Source of the DNA: Filosporella fistucella | Lineage: Eukaryota > Ascomycota > Leotiomycetes > Helotiales | Assembly: GCA_030077755.1 (NCBI GenBank) | Contig: JAQJZZ010000004.1 | Coordinates: 1,426,001 to 1,490,000 of the forward strand | Direction: 5' to 3' | Length of the DNA: 64,000 nt | Shown here: in pieces, positions 1-11,757 of the stretch | Numbering within the stretch: the first letter of the stretch is position 1 | Layout: each line of letters begins with the position of its first letter | The notes under the pieces: generated by a model | What the model was told of the DNA's origin: nothing | Database searches by the model: none | What the model saw: only the letters and a program-made list of their open reading frames with translations | Program-made: the position numbers and the translations under genes

Positions 1-339
1 GAAGATAATGTGGATGAAGCAATTGAGATGCGGAAAGTCATGGAAAGGATGGAGGCTGAATTGAAGGAAGCCGGCGCGTTGCATTTGGACCCGGCACCGA
101 GGAACAGCACTGCACTCAAAGGCAAGTCCAATGCTGGACCAAGCAATGAAGCGGAAGAGGAGTCAGATGAAGGTGGTGATGATGAGGTCAATATCGATTT
201 CAACCTTGCGAAAAACTTGTTGGAAAGCTTCAAAAGCCAGGCTGGCATGTCAGGACCGGGTGGCAACATTATCGGCATGATGGGGATGCAGTTACCACGC
301 GATGAGGAAGAGGTAAATCAACCGGGCAAGAGAAAGTGA
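1..339 (+). CDS. C-terminal end of an Ecdysoneless/SGT1-family protein (5' truncated)
   Basis: The reading frame is open from the left edge of the window and ends at a TGA at 337-339, so only about 112 C-terminal residues are present. The part seen has a charged helical start, a Ser/Glu/Asp-rich acidic linker, then a conserved-looking tail with LLESFKSQ, a GPGGN turn and MGMQLPRDE. From memory this tail resembles the C-terminus of fungal SGT1/Ecdysoneless (ECD) proteins, which act in transcription and pre-mRNA splicing control. The family call rests on the tail alone and should be treated as probable. The gene converges on the next one, with about 130 bp between the two stop codons. Confidence 0.55.
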   Translation, partial: EDNVDEAIEMRKVMERMEAELKEAGALHLDPAPRNSTALKGKSNAGPSNEAEEESDEGGDDEVNIDFNLAKNLLESFKSQAGMSGPGGNIIGMMGMQLPRDEEEVNQPGKRK

Positions 340-467
340 CGGATTCCAATGAGGAATTCGATCACATGCATTAAGTACATTAAATGTGTTGGGTATCAAG
401 CACAAACAGACAACTCCAAACACCGCGCTAATACACCTTACGATGCTTTTGTCTCCCCCGAAATCTC

Positions 468-1748
468 TCACGCGGAAAGCCGAGCATTCTCGGTTGATTG
501 GCGCTCTGTTGAATGGCATCCCAAGTCAAAATAGATTCCGTCCAGCTCTGTAAGTGTATTCGTCAGCGCTCTTCTGCCATCGAGCTCCCGGCTACTGCTA
601 CCATCTCTTGGTCTGTAGTGTTCCTTTACGATACACACAATGGCTCTGTAGCATCGGTATAACAGCAGTCTAGCATATGTGCCATGGTGCTCCTCGATAA
701 TGTCTTGACCACCGTCCGCCCACCCTGCCAAAAAGTCATCACTTTGTTGATCGAAGCAACTTGCCAACAGAGGGTCGCCAAATACCCCTTGGTCCCAGCA
801 ACGAAATCCTGTAACTTCAATAATGTCGTCAATAGTCTTCGAATCATCCTCCAATTGTCTCCTTTCCACCATCACGTTTTCATCGCAATTGACATCAAGT
901 ATTACAAGTCTTGGAATGGTCACGGTGTCTAGCCGCCATGCTAGCCGCTCAAAGTGTGCTCGGATTGATTCGTATGGTAAGAGAACGGCCATATCCTCGC
1001 CGTCTCTGAGTATGCTTTCTAGCATGATATTAAACCCCTCAGACCACGTTGAGGACCCACGAGACATCGACTGTACTGATGGCAAATCCGACCTGAAGTC
1101 ACTGGAGAGTACGTGGCCGGCCATTCCAAACTTATTCGCAGGAGACACAAAGTTTGCAAGCGATCGTGCCAAACGGCCCACTTTCCTATCGACGATTTGT
1201 CGCTCGGAACGACTGAGAGGGTGATCAAGTTTGGAGATCACGGTACCAGACACTATCTCAAATATACTATACGGATTTGCCAAATCCCAAGTGCTCGACG
1301 AATGCTTGAGCAGTTTGGGAACCAAATCGCATAGGGTCTCCAAAGATTTCTGTTGACCATCTCGCGAAGAGCCAACTGATCTCCCTCTATCTGACATATT
1401 TTTAATGTATCGAATCAACGCCGCTTCGGACGATAGCATAGCGGATTCGTGTCTCAACAGCCGAGTTCTACGACTTGGAGCAATTGCTAGGAGCAATTTC
1501 AAATCGCCAGACATGTTCAAGACGTAGAGTCGCGGAAGCTTTGTCGAGTTGAGCTCGTCCAAAGTATCGAAGGTGGCGTTGGTAATGACATGACTTAGTA
1601 TATCCTCGAGGCACTTCAAAGGCAGTGTGTGCAGAAGGGATGTTCTTTGATTCCAGGAAGACACAACGGCCCGGGAGAATACATCTGTCAGCTTTGGGCG
1701 GAGCGTTTTCACGGGCGGTTGAAATGTCATACCTCCGTAGTTGCACAA
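468..1748 (-). CDS. Degenerate aminoglycoside-phosphotransferase-like (APH/kinase-fold) protein
   Basis: Uninterrupted 426-residue frame. Its layout follows fungal APH-type phosphotransferases. The N-lobe-like part (about residues 60-115) has a beta-strand pair followed by RTRLLRHESAMLSSEAAL, where family members have an RLLRYE...LxTE segment. The middle holds PRLVILDVNCDENVMV at the place of the HxDxxxxN catalytic loop. VTGFRCWDQGVFGDP stands where members have a GIIDWE/FE..LWGDP metal-binding loop, and the C-terminus has LLLYRCYRAI..VKEHYRP. The His of the catalytic loop, the metal-loop Asp and the N-lobe Lys are not at their usual places, so it may be a pseudokinase. The start could also be the second Met (1730). 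No intron is needed. Substrate unknown. Confidence 0.6.
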   Translation of the reverse strand: MCNYGGMTFQPPVKTLRPKLTDVFSRAVVSSWNQRTSLLHTLPLKCLEDILSHVITNATFDTLDELNSTKLPRLYVLNMSGDLKLLLAIAPSRRTRLLRHESAMLSSEAALIRYIKNMSDRGRSVGSSRDGQQKSLETLCDLVPKLLKHSSSTWDLANPYSIFEIVSGTVISKLDHPLSRSERQIVDRKVGRLARSLANFVSPANKFGMAGHVLSSDFRSDLPSVQSMSRGSSTWSEGFNIMLESILRDGEDMAVLLPYESIRAHFERLAWRLDTVTIPRLVILDVNCDENVMVERRQLEDDSKTIDDIIEVTGFRCWDQGVFGDPLLASCFDQQSDDFLAGWADGGQDIIEEHHGTYARLLLYRCYRAIVCIVKEHYRPRDGSSSRELDGRRALTNTLTELDGIYFDLGCHSTERQSTENARLSA

Positions 1749-3704
1749 AGACTAGGACAAGTGGTACTTGGGTACCGCTGACTTTTCATCTAAAGGCAAG
1801 CCACGTAAGAGCGAGGATTCGGGCTCGTCCTCTTTACTCTGGGTTACCAGCCAATGCGTCTTCGGTACTTGTTCACCCCGGTCTCATACCTTTGTGCTCA
1901 CACTCATCCAGGATCTGTCTGCGCCTCTTGTTTGAGCATCCATGCAACAATCGCAGTGCTCTGGATCTGCCTCCTTTACTGTCCTCTGTAGCCCAAATCT
2001 CAGCTGTATCGTGTATTTCAAAGATGGTTGGAGGTGGATATATAATTTATCTGGGAGCGGAGCGTGATGGATATCGGGCATCTAGGCGCATAGGATAAAA
2101 GGTTTAGTGACGAAACTCGAGGACTGAGCGGGAAAGGCAAATGACATACCTGATGCTCTACTCCGAAGATCGGGTGATGTTAGAATTATGCACTAGGACT
2201 GCTGGCTTATCTGCAAGCCTTGGGGTTCCTCGGATACAAAGTCATTGACATGACTCCTTTCCTCAACCCATGAGCGAAACAAGACAAAAAATTACAAGCA
2301 ATTGGATAGTGATGCGACATGAGCATCTCTTACTTTTTTTTTTGTTTTTTTTTTTTTTTGGAAAGTATGATATCCAACGTCCACCTGCTAGAATTGTCTC
2401 ATGAGACAATCGTTGATACGTGGGCGGTGCAAGAGCAGTAGTAGCATCTTGGGAGCAGCCAGCCGACACACCCCAAAAGCAACGCAGCCCTAAACAGGAG
2501 CTGGTAACCGAGCTGGGAGGGATTTTTGGGATAGTTCTTGGCTCTTGCGTCAACTAAATCTCCGACTGGCCTTCGAGAGGCGAACGTGTAGGTATGGCCA
2601 TGTGGTACTTGGGATTAAGGAAAGGCGGGTGTGTCAGTTGGCGAAAAAGGGTGGGATTCTAGATTGTGGTGTTGAGTTGGGAAAAGGGAGGACCCGGCAA
2701 AAGGTCATCTTTGCTATCTCGTTGGCTGCTATACGACGAGTTCCTAGCCAAACTGAGTTGGAAAAGCTGGTTGGTTGGTGATGCTTGTTGATATGGTAGA
2801 TGAGCAAGGAGAGATTACGCGGTGCTTACAGTAGCGACTCTAGCAGGAGATCATATTTGATGGTGCAGTGACCGGAGATCATCACTAAATAGTATGAGTT
2901 GCCGATTCCCCTTGACACTAGTCTATAGAGTCGAAGCATTCAACCAGGTTTATATCATATCTCAAGTTCATGCTCCCTTGGTCGGAGAATCAAGACCGTC
3001 ACAGGCAGACTTTGATAATGGAAACACAAGCCGCACGACACATCCCACCCAAACTTAGACAACCAAGAATCGCAATCGCCGATTCTCACCCATTCCCCAC
3101 TAGATAGTCCCCGATAGACTTTCTGCTTTCGAAAACAAATACCTTCTCTGATGGCACCAGTTGCAGCATGACAAACACGGTGAGAGGATGTGCCCACCTA
3201 CGCCCAGCCCCCTGGATTCACTCGCTAAATATCTACTAATACGGCTAGCGTCTTTGACCTTCCAAAGCACGTCGCCCGGAAGCTCGCTAGGCTTGGGCCG
3301 CTGGTGGGGCGGATGAGGACCAGATGGGCTTCCATTGCGGCGTGAGCTGGGTTGGGGATTATAACCAGATAAAGGTTCAAATTTGGGTCCGAAATGCATC
3401 TTACCATACTTGAAACTTTGCTGCCCTTAATTTGATTTTCGAAAATTCCAAGATATAAGGTTATGGGGCAAAATAAGGGTCTAGTAGACCGCAAAACCTT
3501 GAATTAATTTTGAGCCATACCTCCGAACTCGCTATCGACCAAACCTTCGGGTGTACATTCTCCAAATTATCAGTCCCTCCCCAGACGGTCCTCCGGAGTC
3601 CGAACTCCAAATAAGAGGGAAAAGTCAAAATCGGACTAATCCAATCTGTCGGGACCGGAAGCTAGCGAAATAAGCCATCCCGAGACCTCGTCTGCGATTA
3701 CGAT
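1749..3704. other. Gene-free stretch, about 2 kb
   Basis: I found no frame with recognisable protein features on either strand. It includes the promoter side of the phosphotransferase-like gene and the 3' side of TAN1. Open frames at 2955-3494 (minus) and 1625-2098 (plus) are short, lack family motifs and overlap one another. The only obvious structure is a poly-T run near 2334-2359. Confidence 0.6.
2334..2359 (+). repeat. Poly-T tract
   Basis: Twenty-five T residues interrupted by a single G at 2344. It lies in a gene-free stretch. It is a simple low-complexity tract that could be a nucleosome-poor promoter element or a retrotransposed poly-A tail read from the other strand; I see no element attached to it. 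Confidence 0.9.
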
Positions 3705-5163
3705 TTAGGGCTTAGCTTCCGAGTCTTCACTTCCAGCTTTTGATGCATCGTGCTGTTGGTAGAGTTCTGCGAGGTTGAAGCGCTTTAAGGATTCCCAATC
3801 ATTTCCTACGACGCTCATGCCACAGATAGTCTGCAGAATGATCAGTTGATGATATTAAGAATGCAACATCTGTTGCATGGCTGAGCGTTGGGCCGCAGCA
3901 ATACGAGGGGAAAATTTTTACCTGGTAGATCTCCACTATGATGACCTTGTCAGGAGTGGTCAGATTGACTTTATGTGCATCTGATATGGAAGAGGCAATT
4001 TGTTTGATGACTATGTCTCGTTTGAGAGGGTTGGTGTGGTTGCGAAATGTTGGTCGGATTGCGTACTGTGTTGGTCAGTGGACGATATCGTCAAAAATTT
4101 CCCTTTTCAACATGGACAACAGGTATACCCATAGCTGAAGACGGCGCATTTGTGATACAAGGTGAATAGAAAGGTGGGAGCCGAGACTTACAGAAACCCT
4201 TGAACCTCCTTCTGACGCGTCAGTCTCTGTGGACTGGGCAGCTGCCTCACCCTCGTCACCCGTCTTCTTGAGCTCAAAGTGCGGTCCCAAAACAGTCTTG
4301 CTTACTTCTTCCAAGCCTCGCTCAGTGGCTCTCGCCATCAATGTCATTGGCGTCAACCGGTTGACATATTTCATCTTCCTGATACCAGGTGTTGCAACCA
4401 CTTCCGCGCAAATTCGGTGGACAAAGTCCACCGGCTCTATTGGAGCACGAGTTTTGAAGAACAAAACACAGACCATGTCTAAGTGAATTGGAGTGAAGAG
4501 CTTGCTCTCACTTTGCTTGTTCCCCAATTCAGCGACTTCCTTTTGGATAGCAGCTTCGATATCATCCGTATCATCATTCTCGTCGTCTGCATCAGCCCCA
4601 AGCCCATAGAAGCGCTCTGCGCACTACAAACATTCAGTATGTGCCCTAATTGATATTGTAGGCTTCGTTACCTCCTCAAGCATGCCTCTCAATTCCTCTG
4701 TTGCTCTCCCTTCTTGCCCTCGCGCACATGTCGCCCAGATACCCTGGTCGCCTGGTTCAATCTTACCACCACGAGGTGCTGCAGCTCTGGCTTGCTGATG
4801 TGGAGTCTGCCATTTTCCGCCACTTCCACCCTATCAACAGTTAGATGCAAGTAGAGCAGCAAGCATCGAGCATGAAAGTCACGTGATCTACGAAGAATGT
4901 GAAATGGGTTCCTGTTCATGGGCGCAAAGGAGAATATAATAGATATCAAAAGCAAGAGACCAACCGTATTTAGAAGAAACAATGCGCAAATAACAGACAA
5001 GCTTGAAATCAGAGCACACTTGAGCCCATGCAGTTCGGATAATTCAACCCACAAAACGACAAAATTCATTGTAATAGGTTTTACGTACCTTACTCCTCTT
5101 TGGCCCCCGATTGCCTCGATCATCGGTCCCTCTCTCTTTTCGTTTCTTATTCATGTCTGCCAT
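3705..5163 (-). CDS. TAN1: TAN1, THUMP-domain tRNA N4-acetylcytidine cofactor
   Basis: Five exons (5163-5089, 4830-4672, 4623-4192, 4065-3922, 3830-3705) join in frame to 311 residues, close to yeast Tan1 (289). All four introns are GT-AG. The N-terminus is Lys/Arg-rich (KKRKERG, KRSK). Exon 2 carries GGKWQTPHQ and IEPGDQGIWATCARG, the hallmark of the family. Exon 3 holds an acidic insert and then the THUMP region (PIEPVDFVHRIC, MKYVNRLTPMT). Exon 4 reads YAIRPTFRNH, and the end reads GMSVVGNDW...LKRFNLAELY. Tan1 binds tRNA through THUMP and helps the acetyltransferase Kre33/Nat10 make ac4C12 in tRNA-Ser and tRNA-Leu; that role is family knowledge. It converges with no close partner. Confidence 0.93.
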
Positions 5164-6425
5164 TGTGTGTGCTGGGGTGTGGCGGTGATGTTGTTGAAGC
5201 GGAACATCAATACTTAATTTTCTGACTCCGATTTTCCACTGCGCTGAAAGCAGCGCACGTGATATGGCCTCCAATGTGAGGTGTACCTATGATACCTTAC
5301 ACACCAAATTTGAAGGGGAAACGAAGTGGAATCGGGCTATCGAGGTTGCATGTGAGCTCATTATGCTACAAGGAGTCACATTAGGGAAAGTGATGACCAC
5401 GACAGTCACCTAAATTGAGTCGCGATTTAGCTGTTGAAGCGAGACGTCACTAAATTCATAAAATTAAGATATGTGGTCTCGTACCATTCTAAATTTTCTG
5501 AATATAGCGCTTCAGTTGACAAAATTCTTCCTGTTTCTTAAGAATTGCCAGTGCATTGCTTCTGTGACCTTCCTGACTCTAGTTTTTGTATCAAAGTACT
5601 TTTTTGATACTACAACATAATCTTTGTGCCTCTCAATAGAAGTCTAACCAAGGTTTGGTCAAGTGACAAGCTATCAACTTACACAAGTCCACTTCGCAAA
5701 GGGATATATATCTAAATAACTCCTCCAGTAACCAGGCCATAAGGATCGCCCGTGTTTAAGTACGTGTGGCGTGGTGGTCTCGTTGACAAAACGATTAAGT
5801 CAACTCTAAAATAAAATCACCTGACTTCAAAATCCTCATCGGAGGGTTTCTAAGTAAGGTCTCCCCGTTCGGAGGGGAGGCTGGAGTTTTGCCATTTTTG
5901 ACTGATTTCTTTTTTTACTTTTGGCTACAGTTTAGTACAATTCGGCGCGGTTTTTTGCTCTTTTTCACAGCCATATTGCCCTGTAGCTATGACAAGTTAT
6001 GAATTCGTTCTTGGCTAAGAGGATCTCTAGATTTTGCTTCAGTTATATTCCATATCTGCAAGCGGTTTCTCCACCAGCGATTAATTTTCACTGTTTATTT
6101 TTGATTTTGTACTACGTGTTTGTACTGCATCTTTCATGGTCATAATTTGACAGCTGCAAATTCTTCCAATTTTATTCTCAATAGACCAAAGCGAAACACG
6201 GTATATCAAGATGCATAATATACACTTTCCTCGTCATCTCCATCTCCGTCAAATGCCATCCCCACTTTTCCAACCCCGCCAAACGCCACCAAGGCAAAGC
6301 TCCCGCACCGTCACTCTGATTCGTTATTCTCTACTCCATCCCACTTTCAACAAGTTTTCCTTCCGCTATAGCACACGACAATGGAGATGTCGACATTGCC
6401 AAGCGCTTGAACGCTGCAACAGTCG
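5164..6425. other. AT-rich gene-free stretch between divergent TAN1 and an MFS gene
   Basis: About 1.26 kb upstream of both neighbours, so it should hold two promoters. It is visibly A+T-rich from about 5440 to 6180. A frame at 6211-6429 has no protein-like features, and a stop codon separates it from the MFS start at 6426, although a 5' non-coding exon could lie here. No motif was recognised with confidence. Confidence 0.5.
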
Positions 6426-8445
6426 ATGAATACCCAGAACAGCAAACAGGACCAGCGCCAATTGAGGCTGCAGACCAACGATGCTCAGAGCGATGGAGAT
6501 AGGCTTGCTGTAATTGATCAGGATGAGGTGGTGGCGGAAGGCGGAAGACAGAGAGATGTGGAAGAGGCGGAGAATGAGAAGGAGGAGAAAGTTACTTGGA
6601 GAAGTCTGCCGCATAGGAGACAATTGATTATCCTTACTTTGGCACGATTATCTGAGCCTCTTGTGCAGACTTCGCTACAAGTAAGCATATTCTGTCGAGT
6701 TGGTCAGGATCTTACTGATTAATTCGTAGGCATATATGTTTTATCAACTCAAGTCCTTTGACGAAAGCCTCCCCGACTCCACAATTGCGGCACAAGCAGG
6801 TCTTATGGCCAGTAGCTTTACTGGCGCCCAGTTCTTGACTGCGATGATGTGGGGTCGAGTCTCGGATTCAGAGAAGGGAGGAAGGAAATTGGTCTTGCTG
6901 ATTGGACTCTTCGGCACCAGTACGTTTCTAGGCTTGCACTGCGGTCTTTCTGTTCATGAACTCAAGCTAACTTATATGAAATAGGCATATCTTGTTTAGG
7001 TTTCGGCTTTGCAAAGACATTCTACCAAGCCATGTTCTTCCGGACACTAGGTGGAGCCTTGAATGGTAATATTGGTGTTATGCGGACAATGGTCTCCGAA
7101 ATTGTGCAAGAAAAGAAATACCAATCTAGAGCATTTCTTTTGTTCCCGATGTGTTTCAATGTTGGAGTCATCATTGGTCCTATATTGGGAGGTTTCTTGG
7201 CCGATCTTTCTGGTAGTTACCCTAAGGTCTTTGGAAATGTCGACTTTCTGAGGAGATTTCCCTATGCGGCACCAAATTTTCTGAGCGCAGTTTTCTTGCT
7301 AGCTGCTGGGCTAGGTGTGTTTTTTGGGCTGGAAGAGGTGAGTCCTCCGCGTGCGAAAAGCACATTACGTTATTAACACATGCTAGACACTCGAATCGCT
7401 CAGACACAAAGAAGACTTCGGGATGAAATGCTGTCGAAAAGTAGGCGAACTTTTCACCGGACGAAAGAATAGCGATAATTCCCATGCCTACACAGCTATA
7501 CCAGGACACGAAACATTGCCCGAAGCCGATGTAGAAATGACACCAACTACTCCTACTACTCCCTCCCGCAAACGAGCAATACCAAGATGGAAGCAAAAGC
7601 TACCCTTCCGACGTATATTCACATATAACGTGATATGTACCCTCGTTGCCCATACACTGATGGCTACCCATCTCGGCACATTCAACAGTCTCTGGTTCGT
7701 CTTTCTCTCAACACCAGTCGCAGACCCAGCACATCCTTCTCCACCCGACTATAAACGCAAATTGCCATTCATCTTCACTGGTGGTCTGGGTATGCCTCCG
7801 CGAGACGTAGGTATGGCAATGGCCATACTTGGTGTTATCGGCATCTCCATGCAACTTTTTATATATCCGATCATCAATGCGAAATTGGGAGTAGTTCGAA
7901 GTTGGAGAATATTTCTGTACTGCTTCCCGATTGTTTATATTTTGGTGCCATATCTTTCAATAATTCCTTCCAAGTCGCCACCCCCAGCAGAGAAAGATGG
8001 ATTTTTGATTTGGGTCATACTGTGCTGTGTGCTGTTTATCCAGGTTACTGGCAGGACTTTTGCGTGAGTTTCCCTCAAACTCTCAAATCTGGCGTCCATT
8101 GCGTATATAGAAACCACATGCTGACATTTTACCAGCTTACCAGCCACAACCATCCTAGTCAATAACGCCTCTCCTCATCCTAGCGTCTTAGGAACAATGC
8201 ATGGTATTGGCCAGAGTCTCTCAAGTGCAGGCAGAACGATCGGTCCTAGTCTAGGCGGAGCTCTTTATGGCGCAGGCTTGCGACGCGGGGTGGTGGGTGC
8301 GGTATGGTGGGGTCTGAGTGGAATAGCTGTGCTTAATTGCATAGCTAGTAATTGGGTACGAGAGGGAGACGGTCATGAGATTATGCTTGAAGGAGATGAG
8401 GAGGCAGAAGCGGAGTTTCAGGCGGGTATCAGAGCTGGGAGATGA
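6426..8445 (+). CDS. MFS transporter, DHA1/YCR023C-like
   Basis: Five exons (6426-6680, 6730-6919, 6985-7337, 7387-8063, 8136-8445) give 594 residues. It has an acidic cytosolic N-terminus (about 70 residues), then a 12-TM major facilitator. The loop 2-3 motif is WGRVSDSEKGGRK, the TM4 region reads GALNGNIGVMRT, TM5 reads FNVGVIIGPILGG, and TM11-12 reads GQSLSSAGRTIGPSLGG. A long Thr/Pro-rich cytosolic loop lies between the two six-helix halves (about 275-325). The motif-A version with SD and GGRK is typical of the fungal YCR023C/ZIF1-like branch, whose substrates are mostly unknown (drugs, metal chelates). An in-frame TGA at 6408-6410 limits the start to 6426 unless an upstream exon exists. 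It converges on the sugar permease. Confidence 0.82.
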
Positions 8446-8733
8446 GGGGATATGTTTTGGAATTACATTTGATTAGAGAAATTGGAGTTTCGATGTGATT
8501 TATGATTTAGATGAGAACACGTTTAGATGATAGATGAGAAATGAAGTATGAAACGAGTCGTGATCCTCTGCGAAACTAGGCTGCAGCAAAAAATTCACAT
8601 TAGTGTAATAAATGTGTTTAAAATATGTTCAACAGAGGCAACTCCCATGTGATTTATGTCTAGATCAGATTATATTATCTATCTTAACCAGGCTATGATT
8701 TGCATCTATCCGGAGCAATCCCATCTCAATCAC

Positions 8734-10533
8734 TCAAACCTTCACCTCCTCCACGATCGGCGCATCTCCATTATAAATATCAGTATTGTACTTGGCAAAC
8801 TTTCTAGCCGGCACCTTATTAGCAAACAAGATATCAATCTCTCCAAAAGTTCTGTCCTTCGTCTCTGGGAGTCTGAAATATGCCCAGATGAAAGTAAGTA
8901 GTGCAGTACCGCCCCACACGAACCCGGTGTACCCCTTCAAGTTCCACTCCCGAGGATTCAAGAAATAAGGCTCGAGTGTACGCGCGGCGAAATTGATGAT
9001 ATAGTATGCATCTCTAGCTAAGCAAATGGTCTTTTGTCGCAATCGGGTCGATCCGATTTCTGCTGGAAGAGCCCATCCGAGCTGGCCGGCTGAGAGCTGG
9101 AATACAAATGTCCAGATGAGAGTTAATGCTGCCTGAGTAACGACAATGGAGTGGCTTCCATCTTTGATGTTCAAGAATCCTATCAGCATTAGGAGAGTTG
9201 TCATCGTGGCCATTCCCCAGAGGTAATTCGTTCGGCGTCCAACATAGGGCATTATCGCGAACCAGGCGCTACTAGAGTCAGATGATATTCAGATTAGCGA
9301 AGGGTTACTTACATCAATGTCGCGGCAAGAGCCATTCCAGTACCTCCGACATTCATACGATACGTAGCCTTAGTCCCAAGTCCGATTTGTTGGAAGAAGT
9401 AAGTCGAGTTGTAGGCGAAAAGCGATCCAGCGAACACTTGACCAGCGAATGCCATACAAGCGATCTCCGTACGTCGAAGTTCGATCCCCTTGAAGCAATC
9501 AAGATACGAAGTACCTGCTTGGATCTCACGCTCGATATCATTCGTGTGCACGATGTATGCCAGCGTCTTCTTAGGGTCAATGTTCGCGGATTTCCTCACC
9601 AATCGGCGCAATGATTTTTCGGCCTCTTCCAACTTCCCGTGACGAACTAGATGCCAAGGGCTCTCAGGCGCGAAGAGAAGGATAGGAAAGAGTACGACCG
9701 GCCAAGCCCACTGAAGTGCAAATGGGATACGGTATGCCCACTGATCATCACGTTGACTCAGCGAGGACAGTACTCCAGCGGCAATGAGTTGACCCATGAT
9801 AAAACACCTGAAAGACTGTCAGCGACGTGTTCCTTGTTTTAATCTCACAACTCACATGTTTGTGTATGAAGTCATATAGATACGAAGTGAAAGTGGCAAC
9901 ACCTCCGAAGCATCTATTTTGTCAGCAACAACCATAATCTGAATGGATGATCCTCACAAGCCGGCGCCGTTGTTGCAAATACACCCCAAGGTAGCCCACA
10001 AAGCATCTCTCCCAAAAGGAGGATAACTTTGGTATCAGCCTTGAAAGTCATTGTGATGAAAGCTGACAGAACCACAAGGGAATACAACAGTAGCTTCTTC
10101 TTCCCAAAAATGTCGACCAAATATCCATTTGCCAGAACACCAAAAAATGCTCCAATTCCAGATGCATTCCCGAGAGCGACTTGCCATGGTGCAGTTAATT
10201 GGTAATTATTTGTCTGTGGTACAAACTCGCCGTACTTCTTTGCGAATGCGGGGTAGGCGTAGAAGTTTCCAATTAGGATGAGATCATAACCTTCCTTCAA
10301 GATGTTAGTCTTGGAACTGTGGTCTGGGATATATCTCTTACCATAACAACGCACATAGATACCATGAGACACCAGAATAGAGCCATTGGATAAGCTTTGA
10401 TTGCAGCTAGGGGAGACAATTCATGTTCTAGGTCTGACCCTACTGCGGCACTCTCGATGAGTGCCTTGCTGGGAAGCTCGTCAACGGCCTCAACATGCTT
10501 TGAAAGCTCCGCTTTATTCTCCAAGTCTGCCAT
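8734..10533 (-). CDS. Alpha-glucoside-type sugar permease (MFS sugar porter family)
   Basis: Five exons (10533-10342, 10294-9958, 9913-9856, 9807-9313, 9271-8734) give 539 residues, the usual length. Family motifs in order: MEGYD in TM1; GNFYAYPAFAKKYG just after it, as in maltose/alpha-glucoside:H+ symporters; the GYLVDIFGKKKLLL loop; GVFATTAPAYASEVLP; APESPWHLVRHGK at the end of the first half; YVGRRTNYLWG after TM8; and the closing RLPETKDRTFGEID. It should sit in the plasma membrane and import an oligosaccharide with protons. It is transcribed away from an alpha-galactosidase gene, which suggests an alpha-galactoside (melibiose, raffinose type) as substrate rather than maltose. That is inferred from context only. 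CreA-like sites lie in the shared promoter. Confidence 0.88.
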
Positions 10534-11757
10534 GTTGTTTCCGCAAAAGAAGAGTGGGCTGGAATAGGTGGAGTTGGATGTACCTCTGAGGAAAGGTTTG
10601 GATCAAAGACTGGTAGATAATCCCGACCCAAATGAGTTCTGGAACACTACTGCACTGCACCGGTGATCAAAAATTTCCAGATCTTTGGGACAGGTAGGAA
10701 ATATATACTGGAACCGCCAAGAATGGGTTTTGATGTCAAAGCAAGAAAGTCTTCGCCGCTTACATTATCTTCCGGGCCAAAAGTGGTACAAGCCAGAGAG
10801 ATCCTGATGACACCCTCGGCCTTAAAGCTACATATCTCGCATGCATCTCGATATCCCCGCGCTATCCCCAGTTGTGGAGGTTCGCCCCACGGGGAAGGCT
10901 TGGAATCGAAAGGTTTGGCAGAAGGTTAATATCAGAAATTGGTCCACATCTGGGATGAGATGATGTTCATTGGCTCTTTTCCCGCAACTTTGGACTAGGC
11001 TTCTCGAATGCGATGCGGGGAGCAAATAGTGCAAGATCTTTCGCCGCCTATTGCTTGGCTTTTAAGGTCGATGACGGGGTGAGATAAGATTGATTGGCTT
11101 CAAGTGCGAAGAATGGGATGAACCAGGAAAGAGATACCCCGAGAGTTGGAAAGTGGCAAGTATAACGTCAAAGCTTTGTGAAAAGAATACCTGCCTAGGT
11201 ATAATTTTCACCTCCATAACCATGAAAATTTATATTTGCTAAGAGGTCTGAACGTTCATGGTATTGTCCCTGAACTAGAAGATATGTTAGTCTCCAAAAG
11301 TGGGGTGAAGCCAATTGCGGCCCTGCCAACACTGAAACCGGCGTCGGGATGAAAAAGCAATGATTGGGTTGCTCCTGCATCGTGAAAATATTGACAGAAA
11401 CTCTAGCCTTTGAAGACCTTTGGACAAGTAGAAAAGTCCTCATCCCGAAGTCCTGATCCTTCACTTCACTTCTTGAGCCTCGAGATCCAAAACTTCTTCC
11501 TCGTGAAAACGTTCATACATCCGAAGTCGGTGTGAATGCAAATACTTGCTATATATACACCAAACTCTACTGAAGACAACATAGGAGATTCACTCCGATA
11601 GAAATTCTGTCTCAATTTGAACTCATTGTCAGTTATTGCAAATGTCTCACGAACACATTCCATGCTCATCCTTACCACTACCCATGTCCTTGCAATTCTC
11701 ATTACTCACGTTGTAGCAGACAAGAACGGCATCACGAAATTTGCAGAATTCGGCATC
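10534..11757. other. Shared promoter between divergent sugar permease and alpha-galactosidase
   Basis: About 1.2 kb between the two start codons. Besides the CreA-like site cluster at 10855-11020 I saw no other element. Upstream ATGs in frame with the alpha-galactosidase (11617, 11662) lie at its right end and are treated as untranslated or alternative starts. Confidence 0.6.
10855..11020. promoter_or_regulatory. Cluster of CreA/Cre1-like SYGGRG sites
   Basis: Five matches to the carbon catabolite repressor consensus SYGGRG lie here on the two strands: CCCCGC at 10855-10860, CCCCAG at 10866-10871, GTGGAG at 10874-10879, CCCCAC at 10885-10890 and GCGGGG at 11015-11020. Four fall within 36 bp, and closely spaced pairs are what CreA usually needs. 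The cluster lies between a sugar permease and a secreted glycosidase, both classic CreA targets. Matches to a six-base degenerate consensus are common by chance, so this is a candidate. Confidence 0.45.

Noticed and set aside
2955..3494. Overlapping minus-strand frames, one Pro-rich
   Set aside because: No conserved blocks, no splice join that extends them into a longer protein.
4689..5123. 144-residue minus-strand frame
   Set aside because: Reads TAN1 exon 2 in the wrong frame and runs through intron 1.
11617..11757. Upstream in-frame ATGs for the alpha-galactosidase
   Set aside because: They would add a second hydrophobic stretch before the real signal peptide; the start at 11758 gives a standard secreted GH27.
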